Source: Flavobacterium palustre
GTDB lineage: Bacteria > Bacteroidota > Bacteroidia > Flavobacteriales > Flavobacteriaceae
DNA length: 64,000 bases
Assembly (NCBI RefSeq): GCF_014639535.1
Contig: NZ_BMGA01000001.1
Span: forward strand, 1,054,001 to 1,118,000
Reading direction: 5' to 3'
Position 1 is the first letter of the stretch. The number at the start of each line of letters is the position of its first letter. Below are positions 36,998 to 46,590 of the stretch, in pieces. Both the position numbers and the translations under genes were made by a program. The notes beneath the pieces are model-generated. The model searched no databases. It saw nothing but the letters and a program-made list of their open reading frames with translations, and was not told the origin of the DNA.

Positions 36998-39900
36998 ATG
37001 CAAAGACCTTCCTTTTCTATTTACGACGCATCAGCCGGTTCCGGAAAAACCTATACTTTGGTCAAAGAATACCTCAAAATTATTCTTAGTTCTCCAAAAA
37101 ATGATGCCTATCGAAATATTCTGGCCATCACTTTTACCAATAAAGCGGTGCACGAAATGAAAAGCCGAATTGTGGGCAGTTTGTCTGAATTTGCTAAGGA
37201 TGAACCTTCGGGAAAAGCACAGGATTTAATGCAGGATTTGGCTGTTGATACCCAACTTTCGCTAATCCAAATCAAAACTAAATCGCAGCAAATTATCAAG
37301 CATATTATTCATAATTATGCGGCTTTTGATATTTCAACCATTGATAAGTTTACCCATAAAGTCATCCGTGCTTTTGCTCACGATTTGAATTTACCGATGA
37401 CTTTTGAAGTCACTTTGGATACTGAAAATTTATTAACCGAAGCTATCGATGCTATTATTGCTCAGGCCGGTGAAGATGAAACCTTGACAAAATTGCTCAT
37501 CGATTTTACAATGGAAAAAACCGATGACGATAAATCCTGGGATATTTCGAGAGAAATAATGGAAACGGGAAAACTGGTTTTGAACGAAAATAATCGAAAT
37601 GAAATTACTCAATTTCATGATAAATCCATTGCTGAATTTGTCGAAATTAAAAAGAAATTAATCGCAGTTTGTAAAGATTTAGAAAAAGAAAATATTGGTT
37701 TTGCGCAAGGGGCTTTGTTGTTAATTGAGAACAACGGAATTGATTTAAAATCTTTTTCCAGAGGCACTTTCCCGAATCATTTAGCGAGTATTCGGGATGG
37801 AAAATATAATCCTAAGAATAAAAAGTTCTATGAGTTTGAGGATATAGCAATTAACAAAACGGCTCAAGACCGCGCTTTAATTGAAAATATAATTCCTGAA
37901 TTATTGCAAATTCTGGGAACGATTTATAAAAATTTCGAGAAAAGAGATTTCTACAATGCTTTTCTTAAAAACATCACGCCGCTTTCATTGCTGAATACCG
38001 TGAGTAATGAATTGGCTAAAATTCAGGAAGAACAAAATGTACTTTCGATATCAGAGTTTAATGCGATAATTCATCGTGAAATTCAAAATCAGCCGGCTCC
38101 TTTTATTTATGAACGATTAGGGGAGCGTTATCGCCACTTTTTTATAGATGAATTTCAGGATACTTCAGAGATGCAATGGCAAAATTTGATTCCGCTCATT
38201 GATAATGCGCTTTCGGGTCAGGATGATTATGGAAATAAAGGAACCTTGATGATTGTGGGTGATCCAAAACAATCTATTTATCGTTGGCGTGGAGGAAAGG
38301 CTGAACAATTTATCGAACTCAGCAAAGACAATAACCCGTTTAATAATCCCGATAAAAAATTAGAACATTTAGATAAAAATTACCGTTCTTATTCTCAGAT
38401 AATTGAATTCAATAACGATTTTTTCAAGTTAGTCTCGTCGGAATTTGAGCATCCTGATTATAAGGATTTATATGAGAATCATAGTCACCAAAAACGAAAT
38501 GATAAAACAGGAGGCTATGTTAATATTTCTTTTATCCCAAAAATAGAAGCAACAGAAGAAGATGAAGAGTTATTGGATAAAACCGAATTGTTTGTTTCGG
38601 CAACTTTAAATACAATTCAGAAAGTTTTACAACAAGGTTTTGAATATAAAGATATTGTGATCTTAACTCGTAAACGTGATCAGGGAATTGCGATTGCCAA
38701 TTATTTAACGGAGCAAAATATTCCATTGTTGTCTTCGGAAACTTTGATGATTCAAAATGCAACCGAAGTCCGGTTGATTATTCATCTTTTAAAATACCTT
38801 AAAAATAATTCTGATTTAGAATCGAAAGCTTATTTTTTACATTATATAGCCGAAAATATTCAGGATCAAATGGCTGTTCATGATTTCATTGCTAAAGGAA
38901 TGGGACAAAAACAGGAAGTCGATTTCGAAAAATGGCTGATGCAGTTTGATGTTTCACTTTCGTTTCAAAACATTCGAAAAAAGTCGCTTTATGAAGCGGT
39001 TGAAATTATTGTTTCGAAATTTTTGAAAGGCAATTCAGGAAACGCTTACATACAATATTTTCTGGATATCGTTTTGGAGCGTGATGTGCGAAACCAATCC
39101 GGAATAGCTGATTTTTTGGTTTTTTGGGATAAAAATAGTTCTAAGTTTAGTATTCCATCACCAGAGGGAAACAATGCGGTTCGAATTATGACAATTCATA
39201 AATCGAAAGGATTGGAATTTCCTGTGGTAATTATGCCTTTTGCCGAAGAAGATTACAGTCGTAAACCTAAAGATAAACTATGGCTCGGTGCCGAAGAAAT
39301 GGATTTAGGTCTGCCAAAGGCGTTGATTGATAATAGTAGTGCTGTAGAGGGTTTTGGTGAAGAGGCGAAATCGGTGTACGATCAAAAAAAGCAGGAAGAA
39401 TTGTTGGATAATGTCAATGTGCTTTATGTAGCGTTGACACGTGCAGAGGAACAATTGTATGTGATTTCGAATATGAATTTGTCTAAAAAAGACGAGGTTC
39501 CTAAAAACAACATGTGTACTTTTTTTATTAATTATTTGATGAGTAAAGGAGTTTTTGATAAGGATAAATTGGAATACGAATTTGGGAATGCGGTAAAAAT
39601 TTCTTCGAAAGCTAAGCATATAGATGTTTCGAAGCCAATTGAAAATGTTGTTGAAACATTACATCCTAAGAATATTAAAATTGCTCAGAGAGAAGCTTTA
39701 ATGTGGGGAACACATCAACAGGAGTCGATTGAGTATGGTAATGTAGTACACGAAATTTTGTCTTTTGTAAAAACAATAAATGATGTGGATTTGGCGGTTG
39801 ATAAGGCAATAGAAAATGGCTTGATTAATTTAGTTCAAAAGGAATTGGTTTATAAAACGATTCTGGAAATTGTGAATCATTCAGAATTGAAATTGTTTTT

Positions 39901-40150
39901 TGCAGAAGGAAATGAAGTGTTGAATGAGCAAACCATTATTCAGAAAGAAGGCAGTGTAGTAAAACCTGACAGAATAGTAATTGCATCTGGGAATGCAGTC
40001 TTTTTATTAGATTATAAGACAGGAATTCATAATTCAAAATACAAGAGGCAATTAGAAGATTATCAATTTGCAATTGAGCAGATGGGGTTTAATGTTCAAA
40101 AGAAAGTATTGGTGTATATAAGTCAGGAAATTGAGGTTGTTGAGGTTTAG
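36998..40150 (+). CDS. AddA-like UvrD-family helicase-nuclease
   Basis: The 1050-residue protein has the superfamily 1 helicase motifs: Walker A DASAGSGKT (Lys17), FIDEFQDTSEMQW, VGDPKQSIYRWRGG and VNVLYVALTRAEEQLY. The C-terminal RecB-type PD-(D/E)XK nuclease contains KPDRIV and LLDYKTG (Asp1005, Lys1007), then QLEDYQFAI. This layout is AddA/RecB-like: the enzyme unwinds and cuts double-strand ends to feed RecA-dependent repair and degrades foreign DNA. Its likely partner is the nuclease at 41913, beyond the ompA gene. The frame is intact. Confidence 0.9.
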   Translation: MQRPSFSIYDASAGSGKTYTLVKEYLKIILSSPKNDAYRNILAITFTNKAVHEMKSRIVGSLSEFAKDEPSGKAQDLMQDLAVDTQLSLIQIKTKSQQIIKHIIHNYAAFDISTIDKFTHKVIRAFAHDLNLPMTFEVTLDTENLLTEAIDAIIAQAGEDETLTKLLIDFTMEKTDDDKSWDISREIMETGKLVLNENNRNEITQFHDKSIAEFVEIKKKLIAVCKDLEKENIGFAQGALLLIENNGIDLKSFSRGTFPNHLASIRDGKYNPKNKKFYEFEDIAINKTAQDRALIENIIPELLQILGTIYKNFEKRDFYNAFLKNITPLSLLNTVSNELAKIQEEQNVLSISEFNAIIHREIQNQPAPFIYERLGERYRHFFIDEFQDTSEMQWQNLIPLIDNALSGQDDYGNKGTLMIVGDPKQSIYRWRGGKAEQFIELSKDNNPFNNPDKKLEHLDKNYRSYSQIIEFNNDFFKLVSSEFEHPDYKDLYENHSHQKRNDKTGGYVNISFIPKIEATEEDEELLDKTELFVSATLNTIQKVLQQGFEYKDIVILTRKRDQGIAIANYLTEQNIPLLSSETLMIQNATEVRLIIHLLKYLKNNSDLESKAYFLHYIAENIQDQMAVHDFIAKGMGQKQEVDFEKWLMQFDVSLSFQNIRKKSLYEAVEIIVSKFLKGNSGNAYIQYFLDIVLERDVRNQSGIADFLVFWDKNSSKFSIPSPEGNNAVRIMTIHKSKGLEFPVVIMPFAEEDYSRKPKDKLWLGAEEMDLGLPKALIDNSSAVEGFGEEAKSVYDQKKQEELLDNVNVLYVALTRAEEQLYVISNMNLSKKDEVPKNNMCTFFINYLMSKGVFDKDKLEYEFGNAVKISSKAKHIDVSKPIENVVETLHPKNIKIAQREALMWGTHQQESIEYGNVVHEILSFVKTINDVDLAVDKAIENGLINLVQKELVYKTILEIVNHSELKLFFAEGNEVLNEQTIIQKEGSVVKPDRIVIASGNAVFLLDYKTGIHNSKYKRQLEDYQFAIEQMGFNVQKKVLVYISQEIEVVEV

Positions 40151-40360
40151 TTTTATGTAATAATTTATATTCAGAGCTTTTTTGTGATTTTTTTATTATA
40201 AAAATGATGACTGTCTGTTATTAAGAAGTTTAGTTCATAAATTGATGTGATTTTTTTTAATCTCATTGCACTATTGAGTTTGTTGCTGTTTAGGGTAGAT
40301 TGATAGTGTGTTTTTATTGATTAATTAGAGGTGAAACACAACTTTTTTTTAACATTCTAT

Positions 40361-40391
40361 TTTGTAGTTAAAGAATTACGCGTTACTTTTG
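40361..40391 (+). promoter_or_regulatory. ompA-like gene promoter
   Basis: TTTG (40361-40364), a 19-bp gap and TACTTTTG (40384-40391) match both boxes exactly. This strong promoter suits an abundant outer-membrane protein. The leader is about 35 nt. Confidence 0.75.
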
Positions 40392-40428
40392 TTGATAATT
40401 AACTAAATTGTAATTAAATTTTTTAAGT

Positions 40429-41850
40429 ATGAAACATCTTAACAAACTTTTTGTTGCTGTACTGATTATGATGGGTGTGAGCTCTCAGGCACAGGATAGT
40501 AACAACCCTTGGGCTATTGCTTTTGGGGTAAATGCTGTAGACACTAGAACTAGTGCAGGTCCTGAACATGTTGGTTGGTTCCAACAACATTTTTCTCAAC
40601 CATTTGATGTGAAAAATAACTGGAATATTCTTCCTTCGGTATCCTATTTAAGTGTATCTCGTTATGTGGGGAGTGGTTTCTCTGTTGGGCTTCAAGGTTC
40701 TGTTAATAAGATTGATAAATTAGTGGTTTTTGATCCAACTGCTCCAGGTCATGATTCTAGAGGAATGGTTGTAACAAATCCAGGTGATTTAATGTACTAT
40801 GGAATTGATGGAAAAGTGAGATACAGTTTCAAGGAATTAATTAAATCTAAAGTTATTGATCCAAGTTTACACTTAGGTGGGGGTTATACTTTCTTAGGAG
40901 ATAGTAGTTTTGGAACTGTAAATGCAGGTGCTGGATTAACTTTTTGGTTTACTGAAAATGTTGGTTTAGAATTAGGTACAACTTATAAAAAAGCATTTGA
41001 TAGTTCTGATGCTTTACAACGTTCTCACTTTCAACACACAGCAGGTATCGTTTTCAAATTTGGAGGAAAAGATACTGACGGAGACGGAATCTACGATAAA
41101 GAAGATGCTTGTCCTGAAGTTGCTGGTTTAAAACAATTCAACGGATGTCCTGATACTGACGGTGACGGAATTATCGACTCTGAAGATGCTTGTCCGGAAG
41201 TTGCTGGTATCGCTGCTTTAAAAGGTTGTCCTGATGCTGATGGTGATGGAATTACTGATGCTGAAGATGCTTGTCCTAATGTAGCTGGTTTGGCTTCGTT
41301 AAAAGGTTGTCCTGATGCTGATAAAGACGGTGTAGCTGATAAAGATGACAAATGTCCTAATGTTGCAGGTCCTAAAGAAAATGCAGGATGCCCATGGCCA
41401 GATACTGATAAAGATGGTGTAGCTGATAAAGATGATGCTTGTCCTGAAGTTGCTGGTCCAGCTAGTAACAAAGGTTGTCCAGAAGTAACTGAAGAAGCTA
41501 TGGATGCTCTTAAATCTCAAGCTAGATTTATTTATTTCAACTCTGGAAAATCTACATTCAAATCTGCTGACGTTCCTAAGAGATTAGACGCTATGGCTGC
41601 TCTTCTTAAAAACTATGCTAACTCTGAATTCTTAATTGAAGGACATACAGATAGCGATGGTTCTGATGCTTTCAACCAAAAACTTTCTGAGGCTAGAGCT
41701 GCTGCAGTTAGAAATGCTTTATTAGACAGAGGTATCTCTTCTAGTAAATTGAAATCAGTAGGATATGGTGAGTCTATGCCGGTTGCTACTAACAAAACTG
41801 CTGCTGGTAAAGCGTTAAACAGAAGAACTGAAGTGAAATTAATCAAATAA
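40429..41850 (+). CDS. OmpA-family outer-membrane protein with thrombospondin type 3 repeats
   Basis: The 473-residue protein has a signal peptide (cut near SSQAQ), a beta-barrel of about 190 residues, then five calcium-binding-type TSP3 repeats (about 210-345, with DTDGDGIxDxEDACP units). An OmpA C-terminal peptidoglycan-binding domain (about 360-470, [11 protein letters not shown] and [13 protein letters not shown]) follows. It should tie the outer membrane to the cell wall, with the repeats as a rigid calcium-stabilised spacer. It has its own strong promoter and terminator although it lies between two recombination genes. Codon use is more biased than its neighbours, consistent with high expression. 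Confidence 0.94.
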   Translation: MKHLNKLFVAVLIMMGVSSQAQDSNNPWAIAFGVNAVDTRTSAGPEHVGWFQQHFSQPFDVKNNWNILPSVSYLSVSRYVGSGFSVGLQGSVNKIDKLVVFDPTAPGHDSRGMVVTNPGDLMYYGIDGKVRYSFKELIKSKVIDPSLHLGGGYTFLGDSSFGTVNAGAGLTFWFTENVGLELGTTYKKAFDSSDALQRSHFQHTAGIVFKFGGKDTDGDGIYDKEDACPEVAGLKQFNGCPDTDGDGIIDSEDACPEVAGIAALKGCPDADGDGITDAEDACPNVAGLASLKGCPDADKDGVADKDDKCPNVAGPKENAGCPWPDTDKDGVADKDDACPEVAGPASNKGCPEVTEEAMDALKSQARFIYFNSGKSTFKSADVPKRLDAMAALLKNYANSEFLIEGHTDSDGSDAFNQKLSEARAAAVRNALLDRGISSSKLKSVGYGESMPVATNKTAAGKALNRRTEVKLIK

Positions 41851-41870
41851 TTTCTTCTAAATAATTATTG

Positions 41871-41907
41871 AAAACGCCCCGATTTATCGGGGCGTTTTTT
41901 TATTTTT
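41871..41907 (+). terminator. Terminator after the OmpA-family gene
   Basis: A 12-bp perfect stem (41871-41882 with 41887-41898, core ACGCCCCGA) with a 4-nt loop runs into seven T. It lies between an in-frame TTG at 41868 and the chosen ATG at 41913 of the next gene. Confidence 0.92.
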
Positions 41908-41912
41908 ATATT

Positions 41913-44675
41913 ATGATAAATAGTACTTTTCTAGATAAAATAGCTCAAATTTTAATCGAAAAATATTCAGCTGAGTTGGTTAATACCATAGTGGTTTTGC
42001 CAAATAAAAGAGCTAAAATCTTTTTGATTGAAGCACTTAAAAAGCAAGTTCCCAATACTATCCTTGCTCCTAATGTTATTAGTGTTGAAGATTTTATTCA
42101 GGATGTAGCCAGTATTCGCGCTGTTGATCCAATAGAATTATTATTTGAATTTTACGAAGTTTATTTATCTGTTACCGAAAAAGGCAGCCAACAGTCTTTT
42201 GAATTATTTGCCAATTGGGCAAAAACACTGCTACAGGATTTTAATGAAATAGATCGTTATTTGTTAGATCCAACTCATGTTTTGTCATACCTCAAAGATA
42301 TTGAAGATATAAAAAGATGGGGAATTGAGGTTGAGAACAAAACGAAACTACTTGAGAATTATATTGATTTTTGGAAATTATTACCTCATTATTACCAATC
42401 TTTATATCAGCATTTATTGAATAAAGGGATTGGTTATCAGGGATTAATTTATAGGGAAGCGGTAGAGAATCTCAATCATTTTTCGAATTCTATTACAGGA
42501 AAACAATTTGTTTTTGCAGGATTTAATGCGCTTAATGCTTCTGAAGAAAAAATTATTCAGCATTTGATAGCTAATGACCAAGCTAAAATTTATTGGGACT
42601 CTGATAAAACTTTCCTCAATGATCCCTATCATGATGCAGGCTTGTTCTTGCGTCGATTTAAAGAAAATTGGAAACATTATAAATCAAATCCTTTTGAATG
42701 GATTGTTGATGATTTTTCGCAAACTAAAAATATTCAAATTATTGGGACAGCCAAAAGTATTGGTCAGGCCAAAATTTCAGGAAGTATTATTGAGAAAATT
42801 ATTGATGATAATCCAATGACATCATTGGATAAAGTGGCAATTGTACTTGGTGAAGAAAATCTTTTAGTGCCGCTGTTATATTCTTTGCCGTCAACTGTAG
42901 GCGCTTTGAATATTACCATGGGTTATTCGGGTAAAAACAATCCTGCCCAGATTTTGATTGCCAAATTGTTTAAAATGCACACCAATGCTTTGTCCAGAAA
43001 TGCTAAAAGTTATGTGTTGTATTATAAAGACGTTTTGGATATTCTGACCCATCCTTTGGTAGAACCTTATGCCCAAACTACTGCATTGGTTGATGTTATC
43101 AATAAGAATAATTACACTTTTATTAGCCATCAAAAAATGATGGAATTGAATGCGAATCCAACTGATTTATTTGCTTTGTTGTTTCAAAAATGGGAAGACG
43201 GTTCTATTGCAGTTCTACAGACGGTTTCAAGATTATTATTGACTATAAAAAATAATTTGAACAATGACAATGAAGAAGAAAAAATAACCAAAGCCTTTGT
43301 TTTTGCTATTTTTAAAATCATTAACAAGCTGATTAATTATTATTCCAAACACCAACATATTGACAAAATAGAAACTTTGCATGCCATTTATAAGCAGGTA
43401 ATTGATCTGGCTGAAGTTTCTTTTGAAGGGGAACCGCTGAATGGTTTGCAAATTATGGGAGTTTTAGAAAGTCGTGTTTTGGATTTTGAGACTGTGATTG
43501 TGACTTCGATGAATGAAGGCAAATTCCCGGCGGGAAAATCCCAGAATTCATTTATCCCTTATGATGTGAAAAGAGAGTTAGGATTGCCTACTTTTAAAGA
43601 AAAAGATGCGATTTATACTTATCACTTTTATCATTTGTTACAACGAGCTAAGAATATTTACTTATTGTACAATACCGAAAGTGAAGGTTTGGATGCTGGA
43701 GAAAAGAGCAGGTTTATAACCCAATTAGAAGTTGAAAAGCAACCCAATCATAATTTGTCTCATGAAATTTATAATGCCATTTTACCCGAAACGGCTTATA
43801 AGCCAATGATAATTGAAAAATCTCCGGCGGTAATGGGGCGTTTGAAAAAAATTGCAGAAGAAGGTTTTTCGCCTTCGGCATTGACAAGTTATATCAGGAA
43901 TCCGATTCAGTTTTATTTCCAGAAAATATTACGAATCAGGGAAGTGGAAGAAGTAGAGGAGAATATTGCTTTGAACACTTTAGGGACCATAATTCACGAG
44001 ACATTATTGGCTTTGTATACTCCTTTTATTGGTAAATTTATTTCGGAGTCTGACATTGAGAATTGTTTTAAATTGATTGATGCCGAAGTTTTAAAGCAGT
44101 TTAAAATAGTTTATAAGGAAGGAGAAATTAAAAAAGGGCGCAATCTTTTGGCTTTTGAAGTGGCAAAACGCAATGTTTTTAATTTCCTGAAAGTAGAACT
44201 GGAAAGTATAAAAGAAGGTGACGCGATTAAAATCATTGCTTTGGAGCAAACATTTCAGCGAGAACTGAAGCATCGGGATTTACCTTTTCCGGTATTAATC
44301 AAAGGAAATGTCGATCGAATTGAAGAACGCAACGGAAATATTCGAATTATTGATTATAAAACCGGAAAAGTTGATAAGGCAAATGTGACTTTGAAAACCT
44401 GGAATGGATTGACTCAGGAGCTTAAAAATGATAAAATTATTCAGGTTTTGGCTTATGCTTTCATGTATGAAAATGAAGCTAACGGAAAACCGATTGAAGC
44501 AGGAATTATTTCGTTTAAAAATTTAAAATCAGGATTTTTACCTTTTAATTTTAAAGAAGATAAAGATGTTCAACAAATGATTAACGATGAAATGATGGCT
44601 AATTATCTGGAACAAATTGTCTTGTTGTTAAAAGAGATTTTATATGAAACGATTCCGTTTGAAGAGAAAGTGTAA
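41913..44675 (+). CDS. AddB-like PD-(D/E)XK nuclease
   Basis: I start this 920-residue protein at ATG 41913, because an in-frame TTG at 41868 lies before the ompA terminator. The N-terminal part resembles a helicase fold without a Walker A motif (VVLPNKRAKIFL), as in AddB. The C-terminal RecB-type nuclease has KGNVDRIE and IIDYKTG (Asp814, Lys816), then QVLAYAFMYE. In the region where AddB normally carries an iron-sulfur cluster (SALTSYIRNPIQFYFQ) the cysteines are absent. It should pair with the AddA-like protein in end resection. It overlaps the next gene by one base. Confidence 0.85.
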   Translation: MINSTFLDKIAQILIEKYSAELVNTIVVLPNKRAKIFLIEALKKQVPNTILAPNVISVEDFIQDVASIRAVDPIELLFEFYEVYLSVTEKGSQQSFELFANWAKTLLQDFNEIDRYLLDPTHVLSYLKDIEDIKRWGIEVENKTKLLENYIDFWKLLPHYYQSLYQHLLNKGIGYQGLIYREAVENLNHFSNSITGKQFVFAGFNALNASEEKIIQHLIANDQAKIYWDSDKTFLNDPYHDAGLFLRRFKENWKHYKSNPFEWIVDDFSQTKNIQIIGTAKSIGQAKISGSIIEKIIDDNPMTSLDKVAIVLGEENLLVPLLYSLPSTVGALNITMGYSGKNNPAQILIAKLFKMHTNALSRNAKSYVLYYKDVLDILTHPLVEPYAQTTALVDVINKNNYTFISHQKMMELNANPTDLFALLFQKWEDGSIAVLQTVSRLLLTIKNNLNNDNEEEKITKAFVFAIFKIINKLINYYSKHQHIDKIETLHAIYKQVIDLAEVSFEGEPLNGLQIMGVLESRVLDFETVIVTSMNEGKFPAGKSQNSFIPYDVKRELGLPTFKEKDAIYTYHFYHLLQRAKNIYLLYNTESEGLDAGEKSRFITQLEVEKQPNHNLSHEIYNAILPETAYKPMIIEKSPAVMGRLKKIAEEGFSPSALTSYIRNPIQFYFQKILRIREVEEVEENIALNTLGTIIHETLLALYTPFIGKFISESDIENCFKLIDAEVLKQFKIVYKEGEIKKGRNLLAFEVAKRNVFNFLKVELESIKEGDAIKIIALEQTFQRELKHRDLPFPVLIKGNVDRIEERNGNIRIIDYKTGKVDKANVTLKTWNGLTQELKNDKIIQVLAYAFMYENEANGKPIEAGIISFKNLKSGFLPFNFKEDKDVQQMINDEMMANYLEQIVLLLKEILYETIPFEEKV

Positions 44676-44983
44676 TGGATAAATTTTTTAGAAAGCAAGT
44701 AAATATTTTCGAATTTTACAAGAGTACTTTGGTAATAACGTTATCGGTAAGTCTTTTGGGATGGGTTTTTGGAGGTTTTGAAAGCTTCAAAATCATAGTT
44801 GTCATTTTGGGTTTTTGGATAAGTATTTTAATGAAAGAAGTGAATTCAAAAAATGAATATCTATTTTATTCTAATAATGGAATTTCAAAGTTTAAATTAT
44901 TGATTAGTAGTTTTTTTATGAATGTTGTTTTCTCCGTTTTGTTAATTTGGATTGTTAATCTAATAAAACATTTGTATGCTTAG
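44675..44983 (+). CDS. Small three-helix membrane protein, possible ABC membrane subunit
   Basis: The 102-residue protein has three hydrophobic segments (about 17-33, 38-52 and 75-98) and a short basic tail. Its ATG overlaps the stop of the nuclease gene by one base and its own stop overlaps the start of the ABC ATPase by eight bases, so the three are translationally linked. It is far too small for a normal ABC permease, although two or more copies could make up a channel. No family is recognised. Confidence 0.65.
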   Translation: MDKFFRKQVNIFEFYKSTLVITLSVSLLGWVFGGFESFKIIVVILGFWISILMKEVNSKNEYLFYSNNGISKFKLLISSFFMNVVFSVLLIWIVNLIKHLYA

Positions 44984-45647
44984 AAGTGTATTAGAAGTTG
45001 ATAGTATTCAAAAACGATATGATGGAAAGAATATAATTTCAGATTTATATTTAAAATGTGAAACGAATGATATTATTGGGATTTTAGGAAGAAATGGTTC
45101 CGGGAAATCTACTTTTCTAAAAATACTTTTCGGTATTGTAACTGCTGATTTTAAATTTGTTCGTATTGATGGTTCGCCGAAGTCAAAAACGAAGGACTTA
45201 TTAACTGAGGTTAGTTATTTGCCTCAGGACAATTTTATTCCAAATGGATTCTCTGTAGAAAAAGCAATTCGATTATCAATAACAAAAGATAAATTAGAGC
45301 ATTTTTATGAAGACGAAATGATTCAAGCCATCCGAAACAAAAAAATCAAGCATTTATCAAGTGGAGAATTACGGTATTTAGAGATTAAATTAATTCTCTA
45401 TAAAGAAACAAAATTTGTTTTGCTTGATGAACCCTACAATGGTTTGTCTCCGCTAATGATTGAAAAAGTTAATACGTTAATAACTAAAAAATCAAAGGCA
45501 AAAGGGATTGTTATTACGGATCATAATTATGAAAATGTGATAAAAGTTTCTACTAGATTAGCACTGATGAAAGAAGGTAAAATGCATCACTTAAAAGATA
45601 AAAGTGAGCTAGTGACAAGAGGTTATTTAAAATCAGGAATGATTTAA
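44976..45647 (+). CDS. ABC transporter ATP-binding protein
   Basis: The 223-residue protein carries Walker A GRNGSGKST, a Q-loop in SYLPQDNFIP, a signature that reads LSSGE instead of LSGGQ, Walker B FVLLDEPYNGLS and the H-loop VITDHNY. It is one ATPase domain with no membrane part. The only membrane protein linked to it is the 102-residue protein it overlaps. Whether it drives export of a lipid, peptide or drug, or works in another pathway, cannot be said. It converges on the hydrolase gene, sharing a few stop-codon bases. Confidence 0.9.
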   Translation: MLRSVLEVDSIQKRYDGKNIISDLYLKCETNDIIGILGRNGSGKSTFLKILFGIVTADFKFVRIDGSPKSKTKDLLTEVSYLPQDNFIPNGFSVEKAIRLSITKDKLEHFYEDEMIQAIRNKKIKHLSSGELRYLEIKLILYKETKFVLLDEPYNGLSPLMIEKVNTLITKKSKAKGIVITDHNYENVIKVSTRLALMKEGKMHHLKDKSELVTRGYLKSGMI

Positions 45648-46426
45648 ATTTTCTTAAAAAAGTCTGCTAATACCTTAGTCAATTCTGCTTCATTTTCAAT
45701 ATGGCTCATGTGTCCGTCAGGGAAAGTGACTAATTGTACATCGGTTTCTTCAATTTGTTCTAAATTTTCCTCGTAATTTAAAACAGGGTCTTTTTTGCCC
45801 AGAATAAGCATTTTTGGATAAGGAGTTAAATGTAATAACACTTCGCGATCCATACGGATTTTCATTCCTTCCAATGAGGCAACAATACCTTGTAGAGGTG
45901 TTTTTAAGGCTTCGTTTTTTACTGTTTCTATTTTGTCTTTGAGTCTTTCACGGTTTTCTTCGCTGAATAAATTAGCAATAGAAAGCGAAATAAAATTTGT
46001 AAAAGATTGTTTTACCGCTTTAATAGCACGGTCTCGATTGGCTTTTCTTTCGTCACTGTCTGCTCTTGAAGTGGAATTCAATAAAACCAAAGCTTTTATA
46101 TAATCAGGATACATTTCTGCGAAAGCTAAGGCCACATAACCGCCCATGGAATGCCCTACAAAAATAGCTTTTCGAATGTGTAATTTGGTTAAAACAGCAT
46201 GAACTATATCAGCGTTGTTTTCCATTGAATGCACATAACCCAAACATTCTGTTTCACCGTGACCCAATAAATCAATTGTAATTACGCGGTTTTTTTTAGC
46301 GAAAACTGAAACGTAATTGTCCCACATTTGTTGGTTTTCCAAGAAACCATGGAGTAAAATTACAGCGGTACCTTTTCCTGAATCAGTATAAGAAATACGA
46401 GTATTTTTAAAGAGAATGGAATTCAA
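45644..46426 (-). CDS. Alpha/beta hydrolase
   Basis: The 260-residue protein has the oxyanion-hole motif LLHGFLE, the nucleophile elbow GHSMGG (Ser93), a cap region, an acidic residue in GKKDPVLN near 215 and a His in GHMSHIE near 240. These form a normal Ser-Asp-His catalytic triad. There is no signal peptide, so it is cytoplasmic. Substrate unknown; esters or lactones are likely. It has an exact -7 box upstream. Its last bases overlap the end of the opposing ABC ATPase gene, leaving no room for a terminator. Confidence 0.88.
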   Translation of the reverse strand: MNSILFKNTRISYTDSGKGTAVILLHGFLENQQMWDNYVSVFAKKNRVITIDLLGHGETECLGYVHSMENNADIVHAVLTKLHIRKAIFVGHSMGGYVALAFAEMYPDYIKALVLLNSTSRADSDERKANRDRAIKAVKQSFTNFISLSIANLFSEENRERLKDKIETVKNEALKTPLQGIVASLEGMKIRMDREVLLHLTPYPKMLILGKKDPVLNYEENLEQIEETDVQLVTFPDGHMSHIENEAELTKVLADFFKKI

Positions 46427-46446
46427 TTTCGATGGAATTTATAAGG

Positions 46447-46454
46447 CAAAAATA
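46447..46454 (-). promoter_or_regulatory. -7 box for the hydrolase gene
   Basis: On the minus strand this reads TATTTTTG, an exact -7 consensus, 20 bp before the start codon. Confidence 0.5.
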
Positions 46455-46525
46455 GTTTTTTTGAAACACATAAGTCACATAAGTTTTGGAGATTTTTAAT
46501 GCTTAAATGTCTTATATGTTAAAAT

Positions 46526-46559
46526 AAAAGACGGTTCACATTTCTGTAAACCGTCTTTT
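46526..46559 (-). terminator. Terminator after the aminopeptidase gene
   Basis: An 11-bp perfect stem (46526-46536 with 46549-46559, core AAGACGGTT) with a 12-nt loop, T-rich on the minus-strand side. Confidence 0.65.
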
Positions 46560-46590
46560 CTCTTGTTTCTTTTTTCTTTGCTCTAAAAAA

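Noticed and set aside
41085-41480. Regularly spaced repeats that could suggest a CRISPR array
   Set aside because: They are in frame inside a protein and encode the DxDGDG calcium repeats.
41091-41520. Long antisense reading frames opposite the OmpA-family gene
   Set aside because: They mirror the TSP3 repeats (regular GGA/GAT-type codons) and have no start signal or family match.
41868-41912. Longer N-terminus for the AddB-like protein from TTG 41868
   Set aside because: It would be encoded by the ompA terminator hairpin.
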